A DNA stretch of 64,000 bases, taken from positions 16,672,309 to 16,736,308 of the forward strand of contig OW203766.1 of the NCBI GenBank assembly GCA_934045905.1. The letters run 5' to 3'. Source of the DNA: Leuctra nigra (taxonomy: Eukaryota > Arthropoda > Insecta > Plecoptera > Leuctridae). Position 1 is the first letter of the stretch, and each line of letters opens with the position of its first letter. Below the pieces are notes generated by a model. The model had not been told where the DNA came from, ran no database searches, and saw only the letters and a program-made list of their open reading frames with translations. Below are positions 14,404 through 30,120 of this stretch, piece after piece. The translations under genes were made by a program, and so were the position numbers.

Positions 14404-16320
14404 GACACATCACGTGGTTACTCTAGACCAATCACTGACAATGCTCAGAGGAGGATCCTGCAGGACACATCACGTGATTACTCTCAACCAATCACTGACA
14501 ATGCTCAGAGGAGGATCCTGCAGGACACATCACGTGGTTACTCTAGACCAATCACTGACAATGCTCAGAGGAGGATCCTGCAGGACACATCACGTGGTTA
14601 CTCTAGACCAATCACTGACAATGCTCAGAGGAGGATCCTGCAGGACACATCACGTGATTACTCTCAACCAATCACTGACAATGCTCAGAGGAGGATCCTG
14701 CAGGACACATCACGTGGTTACTCTGGACCAATCACTGACAATGCTCAGAGGAGGATCCTGCAGGACACATCACGTGGTTACTCTCAACCAATCACTGACA
14801 ATGCTCAGAGGAGGATCCTGCAGGACACATCACGTGGTTACTCTCAACCAATCACTGACAATGCTCAGAGGAGGATCCTGCAGGACACATCACGTGGTTA
14901 CTCTCAACCAATCACTGACAATGCTCAGAGGAGGATCCTGCAGGACACATCACGTGGTTACTCTAGACCAATCACTGACAATGCTCAGAGGAGGATCCTG
15001 CAGGACACATCACGTGGTTACTCTAGACCAATCACTGACAATGCTCAGAGGAGGATCCTGCAGGACACATCACGTGGTTACTCTAGACCAATCACTGACA
15101 ATGCTCAGAGGAGGATCCTGCAGGACACATCACGTGGTTACTCTCAACCAATCACTGACAATGCTCAGAGGAGGATCCTGCAGGACACATCACGTGGTTA
15201 CTCTCAACCAATCACTGACAATGCTCAGAAGAGGATCCTGCAGGACACATCACGTGGTTACTCTAGACCAATCACTGACAATGCTCAGAGGAGGATCCTG
15301 CAGGACACATCACGTGGTTACTCTAGACCAATCACTGACAATGCTCAGAGGAGGATCCTGCAGGACACATCACGTGGTTACTCTAGACCAATCACTGACA
15401 ATGCTCAGAGGAGGATCCTGCAGGACACATCACGTGATTACTCTCAACCAATCACTGACAATGCTCAGAGGAGGATCCTGCAGGACACATCACGTGGTTA
15501 CTCTAGACCAATCACTGACAATGCTCAGAGGAGGATCCTGCAGGACACATCACGTGGTTACTCTCAACCAATCACTGACAATGCTCAGAGGAGGATCCTG
15601 CAGGACACATCACGTGGTTACTCTAGACCAATCACTGACAATGCTCAGAGGAGGATCCTGCAGGACACATCACGTGGTTACTCTCAACCAATCACTGACA
15701 ATGCTCAGAGGAGGATCCTGCAGGACACATCACGTGGTTACTCTCAACCAATCACTGACAATGCTCAGAGGAGGATCCTGCAGGACACATCACGTGGTTA
15801 CTCTCAACCAATCACTGACAATGCTCAGAGGAGGATCCTGCAGGACACATCACGTGGTTACTCTAGACCAATCACTGACAATGCTCAGAGGAGGATCCTG
15901 CAGGACACATCACGTGGTTACTCTCAACCAATCACTGACAATGCTCAGAGGAGGATCCTGCAGGACACATCACGTGGTTACTCTAGACCAATCACTGACA
16001 ATGCTCAGAGGAGGATCCTGCAGGACACATCACGTGGTTACTCTCAACCAATCACTGACAATGCTCAGAGGAGGATCCTGCAGGACACATCACGTGGTTA
16101 CTCTAGACCAATCACTGACAATGCTCAGAGGAGGATCCTGCAGGACACATCACGTGGTTACTCTAGACCAATCACTGACAATGCTCAGAGGAGGATCCTG
16201 CAGGACACATCACGTGATTACTCTCAACCAATCACTGACAATGCTCAGAGGAGGATCCTGCAGGACACATCACGTGGTTACTCTCAACCAATCACTGACA
16301 ATGCTCAGAGGAGGATCCTG

Positions 16321-16620
16321 CAGGACACATCACGTGGTTACTCTAGACTAATCACTGACAATGCTCAGAGGAGGATCCTGCAGGACACATCACGTGGTTA
16401 CTCTGGACCAATCACTTACAATGCTCAGAGGAGGGTCCTGCAGGACACATCACGTGGTTACTCTAGACTAATCACTGACAATGCTCAGAGGAGGATCCTG
16501 CAGGACACATCACGTGGTTACTCTGGACCAATCACTGACAATGCTCAGAGGAGGATCCTGCAGGACACATCACGTGGTTACTCTAGACTAATCACTGACA
16601 ATGCTCAGAGGAGGATCCTG
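16321..16620. repeat. 120-bp dimer block of TAA-unit and GGA-unit
   Basis: Units alternate: GACTAATC type at 16321, 16441 and 16561, and CTCTGGACC type at 16381 and 16501. This gives a short higher-order repeat of two units. The 16381 unit also has CACTTACA and GGGTCC variants not noted elsewhere. Confidence 0.75.
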
Positions 16621-18660
16621 CAGGACACATCACGTGGTTACTCTAGACCAATCACTGACAATGCTCAGAGGAGGATCCTGCAGGACACATCACGTGGTTA
16701 CTCTCAACCAATCACTGACAATGCTCAGAGGAGGATCCTGCAGGACACATCACGTAGTTACTCTCAACCAATCACTGACAATGCTCAGAGGAGGATCCTG
16801 CAGGACACATCACGTGGTTACTCTAGACCAATCACTGACAATGCTCAGAGGAGGATCCTGCAGGACACATCACGTGGTTACTCTAGACTAATCACTGACA
16901 ATGCTCAGAGGAGGATCCTGCAGGACACATCACGTGGTTACTCTGGACCAATCACTGACAATGCTCAGAGCAGGATCCTGCAGGACACATCACGTGGTTA
17001 CTCTCAACCAATCACTGACAATGCTTAGAGGAGGCTCCTGCAGGACACATCACGTGGTTACTCTAGACCAATCACTGACAATGCTCAGAGGAGGATCCTG
17101 CAGGACACATCACGTGGTTACTCTCAACCAATCACTGACAATGCTCAGAGGAGGATCCTGCAGGACACATCACGTGGTTACTCTAGACCAATCACTGACA
17201 ATGCTCAGAGGAGGATCCTGCAGGACACATCACGTGGTTACTCTAGACCAATCACTGACAATGCTCAGAGGAGGATCCTGCAGGACACATCACGTGGTTA
17301 CTCTAGACCAATCACTGACAATGCTCAGAGGAGGCTCCTGCAGGACACATCACGTGGTTACTCTCAACCAATCACTGACAATGCTCAGAGGAGGATCCTG
17401 CAGGACACATCACGTGGTTACTCTAGACCAATCACTGACAATGCTCAGAGGAGGATCCTGCAGGACACATCACGTGGTTACTCTGGACCAATCACTGACA
17501 ATGCTCAGAGGAGGATCCTGCAGGACACATCACGTGGTTACTCTGGACCAATCACTGACAATGCTCAGAGGAGGATCCTGCAGGACACATCACGTGGTTA
17601 CTCTAGACCAATCACTGACAATGCTCAGAGGAGGATCCTGCAGGACACATCACGTGGTTACTCTAGACCAATCACTGACAATGCTCAGAGGAGGATCCTG
17701 CAGGACACATCACGTGGTTACTCTCAACCAATCACTGACAATGCTCAGAGGAGGATCCTGCAGGATTCATCACGTGGTTACTCTCAACCAATCACTGACA
17801 ATGCTCAGAGGAGGATCCTGCAGGACACATCACGTGGTTACTCTAGACCAATCACTGACAATGCTCAGAGGAGGATCCTGCAGGACACATCACGTGGTTA
17901 CTCTCAACCAATCACTGACAATGCTCAGAGGAGGATCCTGCAGGACACATCACGTGGTTACTCTAGACCAATCACTGACAATGCTCAGAGGAGGATCCTG
18001 CAGGACACATCACGTGGTTACTCTAGACCAATCACTGACAATGCTCAGAGGAGGATCCTGCAGGACACATCACGTGGTTACTCTAGACCAATCACTGACA
18101 ATGCTCAGAGGAGGATCCTGCAGGACACATCACGTGGTTACTCTAGACCAATCACTGACAATGCTCAGAGGAGGATCCTGCAGGACACATCACGTGGTTA
18201 CTCTCAACCAATCACTGACAATGCTCAGAGGAGGATCCTGCAGGACACATCACGTGGTTACTCTAGACCAATCACTGACAATGCTCAGAGGAGGATCCTG
18301 CAGGACACATCACGTGGTTACTCTAGACCAATCACTGACAATGCTCAGAGGAGGCTCCTGCAGGACACATCACGTGGTTACTCTAGACCAATCACTGACA
18401 ATGCTCAGAGGAGGATCCTGCAGGACACATCACGTGGTTACTCTAGACCAATCACTGACAATGCTCAGAGGAGGATCCTGCAGGACACATCACGTGGTTA
18501 CTCTCAACCAATCACTGACAATGCTCAGAGGAGGATCCTGCAGGACACATCACGTGGTTACTCTAGACCAATCACTGACAATGCTCAGAGGAGGATCCTG
18601 CAGGACACATCACGTGGTTACTCTCAACCAATCACTGACAATGCTCAGAGGAGGATCCTG

Positions 18661-20760
18661 CAGGACACATCACGTGGTTACTCTAGACCAATCACTGACA
18701 ATGCTCAGAGGAGGATCCTGCAGGACACATCACGTGGTTACTCTAGACCAATCACTGACAATGCTCAGAGGAGGATCCTGCAGGACACATCACGTGATTA
18801 CTCTCAACCAATCACTGACAATGCTCAGAGGAGGATCCTGCAGGACACATCACGTGATTACTCTCAACCAATCACTGACAATGCTCAGAGGAGGATCCTG
18901 CAGGACACATCACGTGGTTACTCTAGACCAATCACTGACAATGCTCAGAGGAGGCTCCTGCAGGACACATCACGTGGTTACTCTCAACCAATCACTGACA
19001 ATGCTCAGAGGAGGATCCTGCAGGACACATCACGTGGTTACTCTCAACCAATCACTGACAATGCTTAGAGGAGGATCCCGCAGGACACATCACGTGGTTA
19101 CTCTAGACCAATCACTGACAATGCTCAGAGGAGGATCCTGCAGGACACATCACGTGGTTACTCTCAACCAATCACTGACAATGCTCAGAGGAGGATCCTG
19201 CAGGACACATCACGTGGTTACTCTCAACCAATCACTGACAATGCTCAGAGGAGGATCCTGCAGGACACATCACGTGGTTACTCTCAACCAATCACTGACA
19301 ATGCTCAGAGGAGGATCCTGCAGGACACATCACGTGGTTACTCTAGACCAATCACTGACAATGCTCAGAGGAGGATCCTGCAGGACACATCACGTGGTTA
19401 CTCTAGACCAATCACTGACAATGCTCAGAGGAGGATCCTGCAGGACACATCACGTGGTTACTCTCAACCAATCACTGACAATGCTCAGAGGAGGATCCTG
19501 CAGGACACATCACGTGGTTACTCGAGACCAATCACTGACAATGCTCAGAGGAGGATCCTGCAGGACACATCACGTGGTTACTCTCAACCAATCACTGACA
19601 ATGCTCAGAGGAGGATCCTGCAGGACACATCACGTGGTTACTCTCAACCAATCACTGACAATGCTCAGAGGAGGATCCTGCAGGACACATCACGTGGTTA
19701 CTCTAGACCAATCACTGACAATGCTCAGAGGAGGCTCCTGCAGGACACATCACGTGGTTACTCTAGACCAATCACTGACAATGCTCAGAGGAGGATCCTG
19801 CAGGACACATCACGTGGTTACTCTCAACCAATCACTGACAATGCTCAGAGGAGGCTCCTGCAGGACACATCACGTGGTTACTCTCAACCAATCACTGACA
19901 ATGCTCAGAGGAGGATCCTGCAGGACACATCACGTGGTTACTCTCAACCAATCACTGACAATGCTCAGAGGAGGATCCTGCAGGACACATCACGTGGTTA
20001 CTCTCAACCAATCACTGACAATGCTCAGAGGAGGCTCCTGCAGGACACATCACGTGGTTACTCTCAACCAATCACTGACAATGCTCAGAGGAGGATCCTG
20101 CAGGACACATCACGTGGTTACTCTCAACCAATCACTGACAATGCTCAGAGGAGGATCCTGCAGGACACATCACGTGGTTACTCTAGACCAATCACTGACA
20201 ATGCTCAGAGGAGGATCCTGCAGGACACATCACGTGGTTACTCTAGACCAATCACTGACAATGCTCAGAGGAGGATCCTGCAGGACACATCACGTGGTTA
20301 CTCTAGACCAATCACTGACAATGCTCAGAGGAGGATCCTGCAGGACACATCACGTGATTACTCTCAACCAATCACTGACAATGCTCAGAGGAGGATCCTG
20401 CAGGACACATCACGTGATTACTCTCAACCAATCACTGACAATGCTCAGAGGAGGATCCTGCAGGACACATCACGTGGTTACTCTAGACCAATCACTGACA
20501 ATGCTCAGAGGAGGCTCCTGCAGGACACATCACGTGGTTACTCTCAACCAATCACTGACAATGCTCAGAGGAGGATCCTGCAGGACACATCACGTGGTTA
20601 CTCTCAACCAATCACTGACAATGCTCAGAGGAGGATCCCGCAGGACACATCACGTGGTTACTCTAGACCAATCACTGACAATGCTCAGAGGAGGATCCTG
20701 CAGGACACATCACGTGGTTACTCTCAACCAATCACTGACAATGCTCAGAGGAGGATCCTG
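18661..20760. repeat. Nine-unit block duplicated 1560 bp apart
   Basis: Bases 18661-19200 and 20221-20760 share the same unit order. This includes two consecutive GTGATT B units, an A unit with GGCTCC and a B unit with the rare GATCCCG change. One difference was noticed (CTTAG against CTCAG). The offset is 26 units. Confidence 0.85.
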
Positions 20761-22440
20761 CAGGACACATCACGTGGTTACTCTGGACCAATCACTGACA
20801 ATGCTCAGAGGAGGATCCTGCAGGACACATCACGTGGTTACTCTCAACCAATCACTGACAATGCTCAGAGGAGGATCCTGCAGGACACATCACGTGGTTA
20901 CTCTAGACCAATCACTGACAATGCTCAGAGGAGGATCCTGCAGGACACATCACGTGGTTACTCTAGACCAATCACTGACAATGCTCAGAGGAGGATCCTG
21001 CAGGACACATCACGTGGTTACTCTCAACCAATCACTGACAATGCTCAGAGGAGGATCCTGCAGGACACATCACGTGGTTACTCTCAACCAATCACTGACA
21101 ATGCTCAGAGGAGGATCCTGCAGGACACATCACGTGGTTACTCTAGACCAATCACTGACAATGCTCAGAGGAGGATCCCTCAGGAAACATCACGTGATTA
21201 CTCTCAACCAATCACTGACAATGCTCAGAGAAGGATCCTGCAGGACACATCACGTGGTTACTCTAGACCAATCACTGACAATGCTCAGAGGAGGATCCTG
21301 CAGGACACATCACGTGGTTACTCTCAACCAATCACTGACAATGCTCAGAGGAGGATCCTGCAGGACACATCACGTGGTTACTCTCAACCAATCACTGACA
21401 ATGCTCAGAGGAGGATCCTGCAGGACACATCACGTGGTTACTCTAGACTAATCACTGACAATGCTCAGAGGAGGATCCTGCAGGACACATCACGTGGTTA
21501 CTCTAGACCAATCACTGACAATGCTCAGAGGAGGATCCTGCAGGACACATCACGTGGTTACTCTAGACCAATCACTGACAATGCTCAGAGGAGGATCCTG
21601 CAGGACACATCACGTGGTTACTCTCAACCAATCACTGACAATGCTCAGAGGAGGATCCTGCAGGACACATCACGTGGTTACTCTCAACCAATCACTGACA
21701 ATGCTCAGAGGAGGATCCTGCAGGACACATCACGTGGTTACTCTCAACCAATCACTGACAATGCTCAGAGGAGGATCCTGCAGGACACATCACGTGGTTA
21801 CTCTAGACTAATCACTGACAATGCTCAGAGGAGGATCCTGCAGGACACATCACGTGGTTACTCTAGACCAATCACTGACAATGCTCAGAGGAGGATCCTG
21901 CAGGACACATCACGTGGTTACTCTCAACCAATCACTGACAATGCTCAGAGGAGGATCCTGCAGGACACATCACGTGGTTACTCTAGACCAATCACTGACA
22001 ATGCTCAGAGGAGGATCCTGCAGGACACATCACGTGGTTACTCTCAACCAATCACTGACAATGCTCAGAGGAGGATCCTGCAGGACACATCACGTGGTTA
22101 CTCTAGACCAATCACTGACAATGCTCAGAGGAGGATCCTGCAGGAAACATCACGTGATTACTCTCAACCAATCACTGACAATGCTCAGAGAAGGATCCTG
22201 CAGGATTCATCACGTGGTTACTCTAGACCAATCACTGACAATGCTCAGAGGAGGATCCTGCAGGACACATCACGTGGTTACTCTAGACCAATCACTGACA
22301 ATGCTCAGAGGAGGATCCTGCAGGACACATCACGTGGTTACTCTAGACCAATCACTGACAATGCTCAGAGGAGGATCCTGCAGGACACATCACGTGGTTA
22401 CTCTCAACCAATCACTGACAATGCTCAGAGGAGGATCCTG

Positions 22441-23940
22441 CAGGACACATCACGTGGTTACTCTAGACCAATCACTGACAATGCTCAGAGGAGGATCCTG
22501 CAGGACACATCACGTGGTTACTCTAGACCAATCACTGACAATGCTCAGAGGAGGATCCTGCAGGACACATCACGTGGTTACTCTCAACCAATCACTGACA
22601 ATGCTCAGAGGAGGATCCTGCAGGACACATCACGTGGTTACTCTAGACTAATCACTGACAATGCTCAGAGGAGGCTCCTGCAGGACACATCAGGTGATTA
22701 CTCTCAACCAATCACTGACAATGCTCAGAGGAGGATCCTGCAGGACACATCACGTGGTTACTCTAGACCAATCACTGACAATGCTCAGAGGAGGATCCTG
22801 CAGGACACATCACGTGGTTACTCTCAACCAATCACTGACAATGCTCAGAGGAGGATCCTGCAGGACACATCACGTGGTTACTCTAGACCAATCACTGACA
22901 ATGCTCAGAGGAGGATCCTGCAGGACACATCACGTGGTTACTCTCAACCAATCACTGACAATGCTCAGAGGAGGATCCTGCAGGACGCATCACGTGGTTA
23001 CTCTAGACCAATCACTGACAATGCTCAGAGGAGGATCCTGCAGGACACATCACGTGGTTACTCTAGACTAATCACTGACAATGCTCAGAGGAGGATCCTG
23101 CAGGACACATCACGTGGTTACTCTCAACCAATCACTGACAATGCTCAGAGGAGGATCCTGCAGGACACATCACGTGGTTACTCTAGACCAATCACTGACA
23201 ATGCTCAGAGGAGGATCCTGCAGGACACATCACGTGGTTACTCTAGACCAATCACTGACAATGCTCAGAGGAGGATCCTGCAGGACACATCACGTGGTTA
23301 CTCTAGACCAATCACTGACAATGCTCAGAGGAGGATCCTGCAGGACACATCACGTGGTTACTCTCAACCAATCACTGACAATGCTCAGAGGAGGATCCTG
23401 CAGGACACATCACGTGGTTACTCTAGACCAATCACTGACAATGCTCAGAGGAGGATCCTGCAGGACACATCACGTGGTTACTCTAGACCAATCACTGACA
23501 ATGCTCAGAGGAGGATCCTGCAGGACACATCACGTGGTTACTCTAGACCAATCACTGACAATGCTCAGAGGAGGATCCTGCAGGACACATCACGTGGTTA
23601 CTCTCAACCAATCACTGACAATGCTCAGAGGAGGATCCTGCAGGACACATCACGTGGTTACTCTAGACTAATCACTGACAATGCTCAGAGGAGGCTCCTG
23701 CAGGACACATCAGGTGATTACTCTCAACCAATCACTGACAATGCTCAGAGGAGGATCCTGCAGGACACATCACGTGGTTACTCTAGACCAATCACTGACA
23801 ATGCTCAGAGGAGGATCCTGCAGGACACATCACGTGGTTACTCTCAACCAATCACTGACAATGCTCAGAGGAGGATCCTGCAGGACACATCACGTGGTTA
23901 CTCTAGACCAATCACTGACAATGCTCAGAGGAGGATCCTG
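22441..23940. repeat. Eight-unit block duplicated 1020 bp apart
   Basis: Bases 22441-22920 and 23461-23940 share a unit order that contains a TAA unit with GGCTCC followed by a CATCAGGTGATT unit. The same rare pair also occurs at 5341-5460, so this haplotype has spread more widely. The offset is 17 units. Confidence 0.85.
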
Positions 23941-26900
23941 CAGGACACATCACGTGATTACTCTCAACCAATCACTGACAATGCTCAGAGGAGGATCCTG
24001 CAGGACACATCACGTGGTTATTCTAGACCAATCACTGACAATGCTCAGAGGAGGATCCTGCAGGACACATCACGTGGTTACTCTCAACCAATCACTGACA
24101 ATGCTCAGAGGAGGATCCTGCAGGACACATCACGTGGTTACTCTCAACCAATCACTGACAATGCTCAGAGGAGGATCCTGCAGGACACATCACGTGGTTA
24201 CTCTAGACCAATCACTGACAATGCTCAGAGGAGGATCCTGCAGGACACATCACGTGGTTACTCTCAACCAATCACTGACAATGCTCAGAGGAGGATCCTG
24301 CAGGACACATCACGTGGTTACTCTCAACCAATCACTGACAATGCTCAGAGGAGGATCCTGCAGGACACATCACGTGGTTACTCTCAACCAATCACTGACA
24401 ATGCTCAGAGGAGGATCCTGCAGGACACATCACGTGGTTACTCTAGACCAATCACTGACAATGCTCAGAGGAGGATCCTGCAGGACACATCACGTGGTTA
24501 CTCTAGACCAATCACTGACAATGCTCAGAGGAGGATCCTGCAGGACACATCACGTGATTACTCTAGACCAATCACTGACAATGCTCAGAGGAGGATCCTG
24601 CAGGACACATCACGTGGTTACTCTCAACCAATCACTGACAATGCTCAGAGGAGGATCCTGCAGGACACATCACGTGGTTACTCTAGACCAATCACTGACA
24701 ATGCTCAGAGGAGGATCCTGCAGGACACATCACGTGGTTACTCTCAACCAATCACTGACAATGCTCAGAGGAGGATCCTGCAGGACACATCACGTGGTTA
24801 CTCTAGACCAATCACTGACAATGCTCAGAGGAGGATCCTGCAGGACACATCACGTGGTTACTCTAGACTAATCACTGACAATGCTCAGAGGAGGATCCTG
24901 CAGGACACATCACGTGGTTACTCTAGACCAATCACTGACAATGCTCAGAGGAGGATCCTGCAGGACACATCACGTGGTTACTCTCAACCAATCACTGACA
25001 ATGCTCAGAGGAGGATCCTGCAGGACACATCACGTGGTTACTCTAGACCAATCACTGACAATGCTCAGAGGAGGATCCTGCAGGACACATCACGTGGTTA
25101 CTCTAGACTAATCACTGACAATGCTCAGAGGAGGATCCTGCAGGACACATCACGTGGTTACTCTAGACCAATCACTGACAATGCTCAGAGGAGGATCCTG
25201 CAGGACACATCACGTGGTTACTCTAGACCAATCACTGACAATGCTCAGAGGAGGATCCTGCAGGACACATCACGTGGTTACTCTCAACCAATCACTGACA
25301 ATGCTCAGAGGAGGATCCTGCAGGACACATCACGTGATTACTCTCAACCAATCACTGACAATGCTCAGAGGAGGATCCTGCAGGACACATCACGTGGTTA
25401 CTCTAGACCAATCACTGACAATGCTCAGAGAAGGATCCTGCAGGACACATCACGTGATTACTCTCAACCAATCACTGACAATGCTCAGAGGAGGATCCTG
25501 CAGGACACATCACGTGGTTACTCTCAACCAATCACTGACAATGCTCAGAGGAGGATCCTGCAGGACACATCACGTGGTTACTCTAGACTAATCACTGACA
25601 ATGCTCAGAGGAGGATCCTGCAGGACACATCACGTGGTTACTCTCAACCAATCACTGACAATGCTCAGAGGAGGATCCTGCAGGACACATCACGTGGTTA
25701 CTCTCAACCAATCACTGACAATGCTCAGAGGAGGATCCTGCAGGACACATCACGTGGTTACTCTCAACCAATCACTGACAATGCTCAGAGGAGGATCCTG
25801 CAGGACACATCACGTGGTTACTCTAGACTAATCACTGACAATGCTCAGAGGAGGATCCTGCAGGACACATCACGTGGTTACTCTCAACCAATCACTGACA
25901 ATGCTCAGAGGAGGATCCTGCAGGACACATCACGTGGTTACTCTAGACCAATCACTGACAATGCTCAGAGGAGGATCCTGCAGGACACATCACGTGGTTA
26001 CTCTAGACCAATCACTGACAATGCTCAGAGGAGGATCCTGCAGGACACATCACGTGGTTACTCTCAACCAATCACTGACAATGCTCAGAGGAGGATCCTG
26101 CAGGACACATCACGTGGTTACTCTAGACCAATCACTGACAATGCTCAGAGGAGGATCCTGCAGGACACATCACGTGGTTACTCTAGACCAATCACTGACA
26201 ATGCTCAGAGGAGGATCCTGCAGGACACATCACGTGGTTACTCTAGACCAATCACTGACAATGCTCAGAGGAGGATCCTGCAGGACACATCACGTGGTTA
26301 CTCTCAACCAATCACTGACAATGCTCAGAGGAGGATCCTGCAGGACACATCACGTGGTTACTCTAGACTAATCACTGACAATGCTCAGAGGAGGATCCTG
26401 CAGGACACATCACGTGGTTACTCTAGACCAATCACTGACAATGCTCAGAGGAGGATCCTGCAGGACACATCACGTGGTTACTCTCAACCAATCACTGACA
26501 ATGCTCAGAGGAGGATCCTGCAGGACACATCACGTGGTTACTCTAGACCAATCACTGACAATGCTCAGAGGAGGATCCTGCAGGACACATCACGTGGTTA
26601 CTCTCAACCAATCACTGACAATGCTCAGAGGAGGATCCTGCAGGACACATCACGTGGTTACTCTAGACCAATCACTGACAATGCTCAGAGGAGGATCCTG
26701 CAGGACACATCACGTGGTTACTCTAGACCAATCACTGACAATGCTCAGAGGAGGATCCTGCAGGACACATCACGTGGTTACTCTAGACCAATCACTGACA
26801 ATGCTCAGAGGAGGATCCTGCAGGATTCATCACGTGGTTACTCTCAACCAATCACTGACAATGCTCAGAGGAGGATCCTGCAGGACACATCACGTGATTA

Positions 26901-29900
26901 CTCTCAACCAATCACTGACAATGCTCAGAGGAGGATCCTGCAGGACACATCACGTGATTACTCTCAACCAATCACTGACAATGCTCAGAGGAGGATCCTG
27001 CAGGACACATCACGTGGTTACTCTAGACCAATCACTGACAATGCTCAGAGGAGGATCCTGCAGGACACATCACGTGGTTACTCTCAACCAATCACTGACA
27101 ATGCTCAGAGGAGGATCCTGCAGGACACATCACGTGGTTACTCTAGACCAATCACTGACAATGCTCAGAGGAGGATCCTGCAGGACACATCACGTGGTTA
27201 CTCTCAACCAATCACTGACAATGCTCAGAGGAGGATCCTGCAGGACACATCACGTGGTTACTCTCAACCAATCACTGACAATGCTCAGAGGAGGATCCTG
27301 CAGGACACATCACGTGGTTACTCTAGACCAATCACTGACAATGCTCAGAGGAGGATCCTGCAGGACACATCACGTGGTTACTCTAGACCAATCACTGACA
27401 ATGCTCAGAGGAGGATCCTGCAGGACACATCACGTGGTTACTCTCAACCAATCACTGACAATGCTCAGAGGAGGATCCTGCAGGACACATCACGTGGTTA
27501 CTCTCAACCAATCACTGACAATGCTCAGAGGAGGATCCTGCAGGACACATCACGTGGTTACTCTAGACCAATCACTGACAATGCTCAGAGGAGGATCCTG
27601 CAGGACACATCACGTGGTTACTCTAGACCAATCACTGACAATGCTCAGAGGAGGATCCTGCAGGACACATCACGTGGTTACTCTCAACCAATCACTGACA
27701 ATGCTCAGAGGAGGATCCTGCAGGACACATCACGTGGTTACTCTAGACCAATCACTGACAATGCTCAGAGGAGGATCCTGCAGGACACATCACGTGGTTA
27801 CTCTAGACCAATCACTGACAATGCTCAGAGGAGGATCCTGCAGGACACATCACGTGGTTACTCTCAACCAATCACTGACAATGCTCAGAGGAGGATCCTG
27901 CAGGACACATCACGTGGTTACTCTAGACCAATCACTGACAATGCTCAGAGGAGGATCCTGCAGGACACATCACGTGGTTACTCTCAACCAATCACTGACA
28001 ATGCTCAGAGGAGGATCCTGCAGGACACATCACGTGATTACTCTCAACCAATCACTGACAATGCTCAGAGGAGGATCCTGCAGGACACATCACGTGGTTA
28101 CTCTCAACCAATCACTGACAATGCTCAGAGGAGGATCCTGCAGGACACATCACGTGGTTACTCTAGACCAATCACTGACAATGCTCAGAGGAGGATCCTG
28201 CAGGACACATCACGTGGTTACTCTCAACCAATCACTGACAATGCTCAGAGGAGGATCCTGCAGGACACATCACGTGGTTACTCTCAACCAATCACTGACA
28301 ATGCTCAGAGGAGGATCCTGCAGGACACATCACGTGGTTACTCTAGACTAATCACTGACAATGCTCAGAGGAGGATCCTGCAGGACACATCACGTGGTTA
28401 CTCTCAACCAATCACTGACAATGCTCAGAGGAGGATCCTGCAGGACACATCACGTGGTTACTCTAGACCAATCACTGACAATGCTCAGAGGAGGATCCTG
28501 CAGGACACATCACGTGGTTACTCTAGATCAATCACTGACAATGCTCAGAGGAGGATCCTGCAGGACACATCACGTGGTTACTCTAGACCAATCACTGACA
28601 ATGCTCAGAGGAGGATCCTGCAGGACACATCACGTGGTTACTCTAGACCAATCACTGACAATGCTCAGAGGAGGATCCTGCAGGACACATCACGTGGTTA
28701 CTCTAGACCAATCACTGACAATGCTCAGAGGAGGATCCTGCAGGACACATCACGTGGTTACTCTCAACCAATCACTGACAATGCTCAGAGGAGGATCCTG
28801 CAGGACACATCACGTGGTTACTCTCAACCAATCACTGACAATGCTCAGAGGAGGATCCTGCAGGACACATCACGTGGTTACTCTAGACCAATCACTGACA
28901 ATGCTCAGAGGAGGATCCTGCAGGACACATCACGTGGTTACTCTCAACCAATCACTGACAATGCTCAGAGGAGGATCCTGCAGGACACATCACGTGGTTA
29001 CTCTAGACCAATCACTGACAATGCTCAGAGGAGGATCCTGCAGGACACATCACGTGGTTACTCTCAACCAATCACTGACAATGCTCAGAGGAGGATCCTG
29101 CAGGACACATCACGTGGTTACTCTCAACCAATCACTGACAATGCTCAGAGGAGGATCCTGCAGGACACATCACGTGGTTACTCTAGACCAATCACTGACA
29201 ATGCTCAGAGGAGGATCCTGCAGGACACATCACGTGGTTACTCTCAACCAATCACTGACAATGCTCAGAGGAGGATCCTGCAGGACACATCACGTGGTTA
29301 CTCTAGACCAATCACTGACAATGCTCAGAGGAGGATCCTGCAGGACACATCACGTGGTTACTCTAGACCAATCACTGACAATGCTCAGAGGAGGATCCTG
29401 CAGGACACATCACGTGGTTACTCTAGACCTATCACTGACAATGCTCAGAGGAGGATCCTGCAGGACACATCACGTGGTTACTCTAGACCAATCACTGACA
29501 ATGCTCAGAGGAGGATCCTGCAGGACACATCACGTGGTTACTCTAGACCAATCACTGACAATGCTCAGAGGAGGATCCTGCAGGACACATCACGTGGTTA
29601 CTCTAGACCAATCACTGACAATGCTCAGAGGAGGATCCTGCAGGACACATCACGTGGTTACTCTAGACCAATCACTGACAATGCTCAGAGGAGGATCCTG
29701 CAGGACACATCACGTGGTTACTCTAGACCAATCACTGACAATGCTCAGAGGAGGATCCTGCAGGACACATCACGTGGTTACTCTCAACCAATCACTGACA
29801 ATGCTCAGAGGAGGATCCTGCAGGACACATCACGTGGTTACTCTCAACCAATCACTGACAATGCTCAGAGGAGGATCCTGCAGGACACATCACGTGGTTA

Positions 29901-30120
29901 CTCTCAACCAATCACTGACAATGCTCAGAGGAGGATCCTGCAGGACACATCACGTGGTTACTCTAGACCAATCACTGGCAATGCTCAGAGGAGGATCCTG
30001 CAGGACACATCACGTGGTTACTCTCAACCAATCACTGACAATGCTCAGAGGAGGCTCCTGCAGGACACATCACGTGGTTACTCTAGACCAATCACTGGCA
30101 ATGCTCAGAGGAGGATCCTG

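Noticed and set aside
14162..14413. Minus-strand reading frames over the N run
   Set aside because: They consist almost wholly of unknown bases in an assembly gap.
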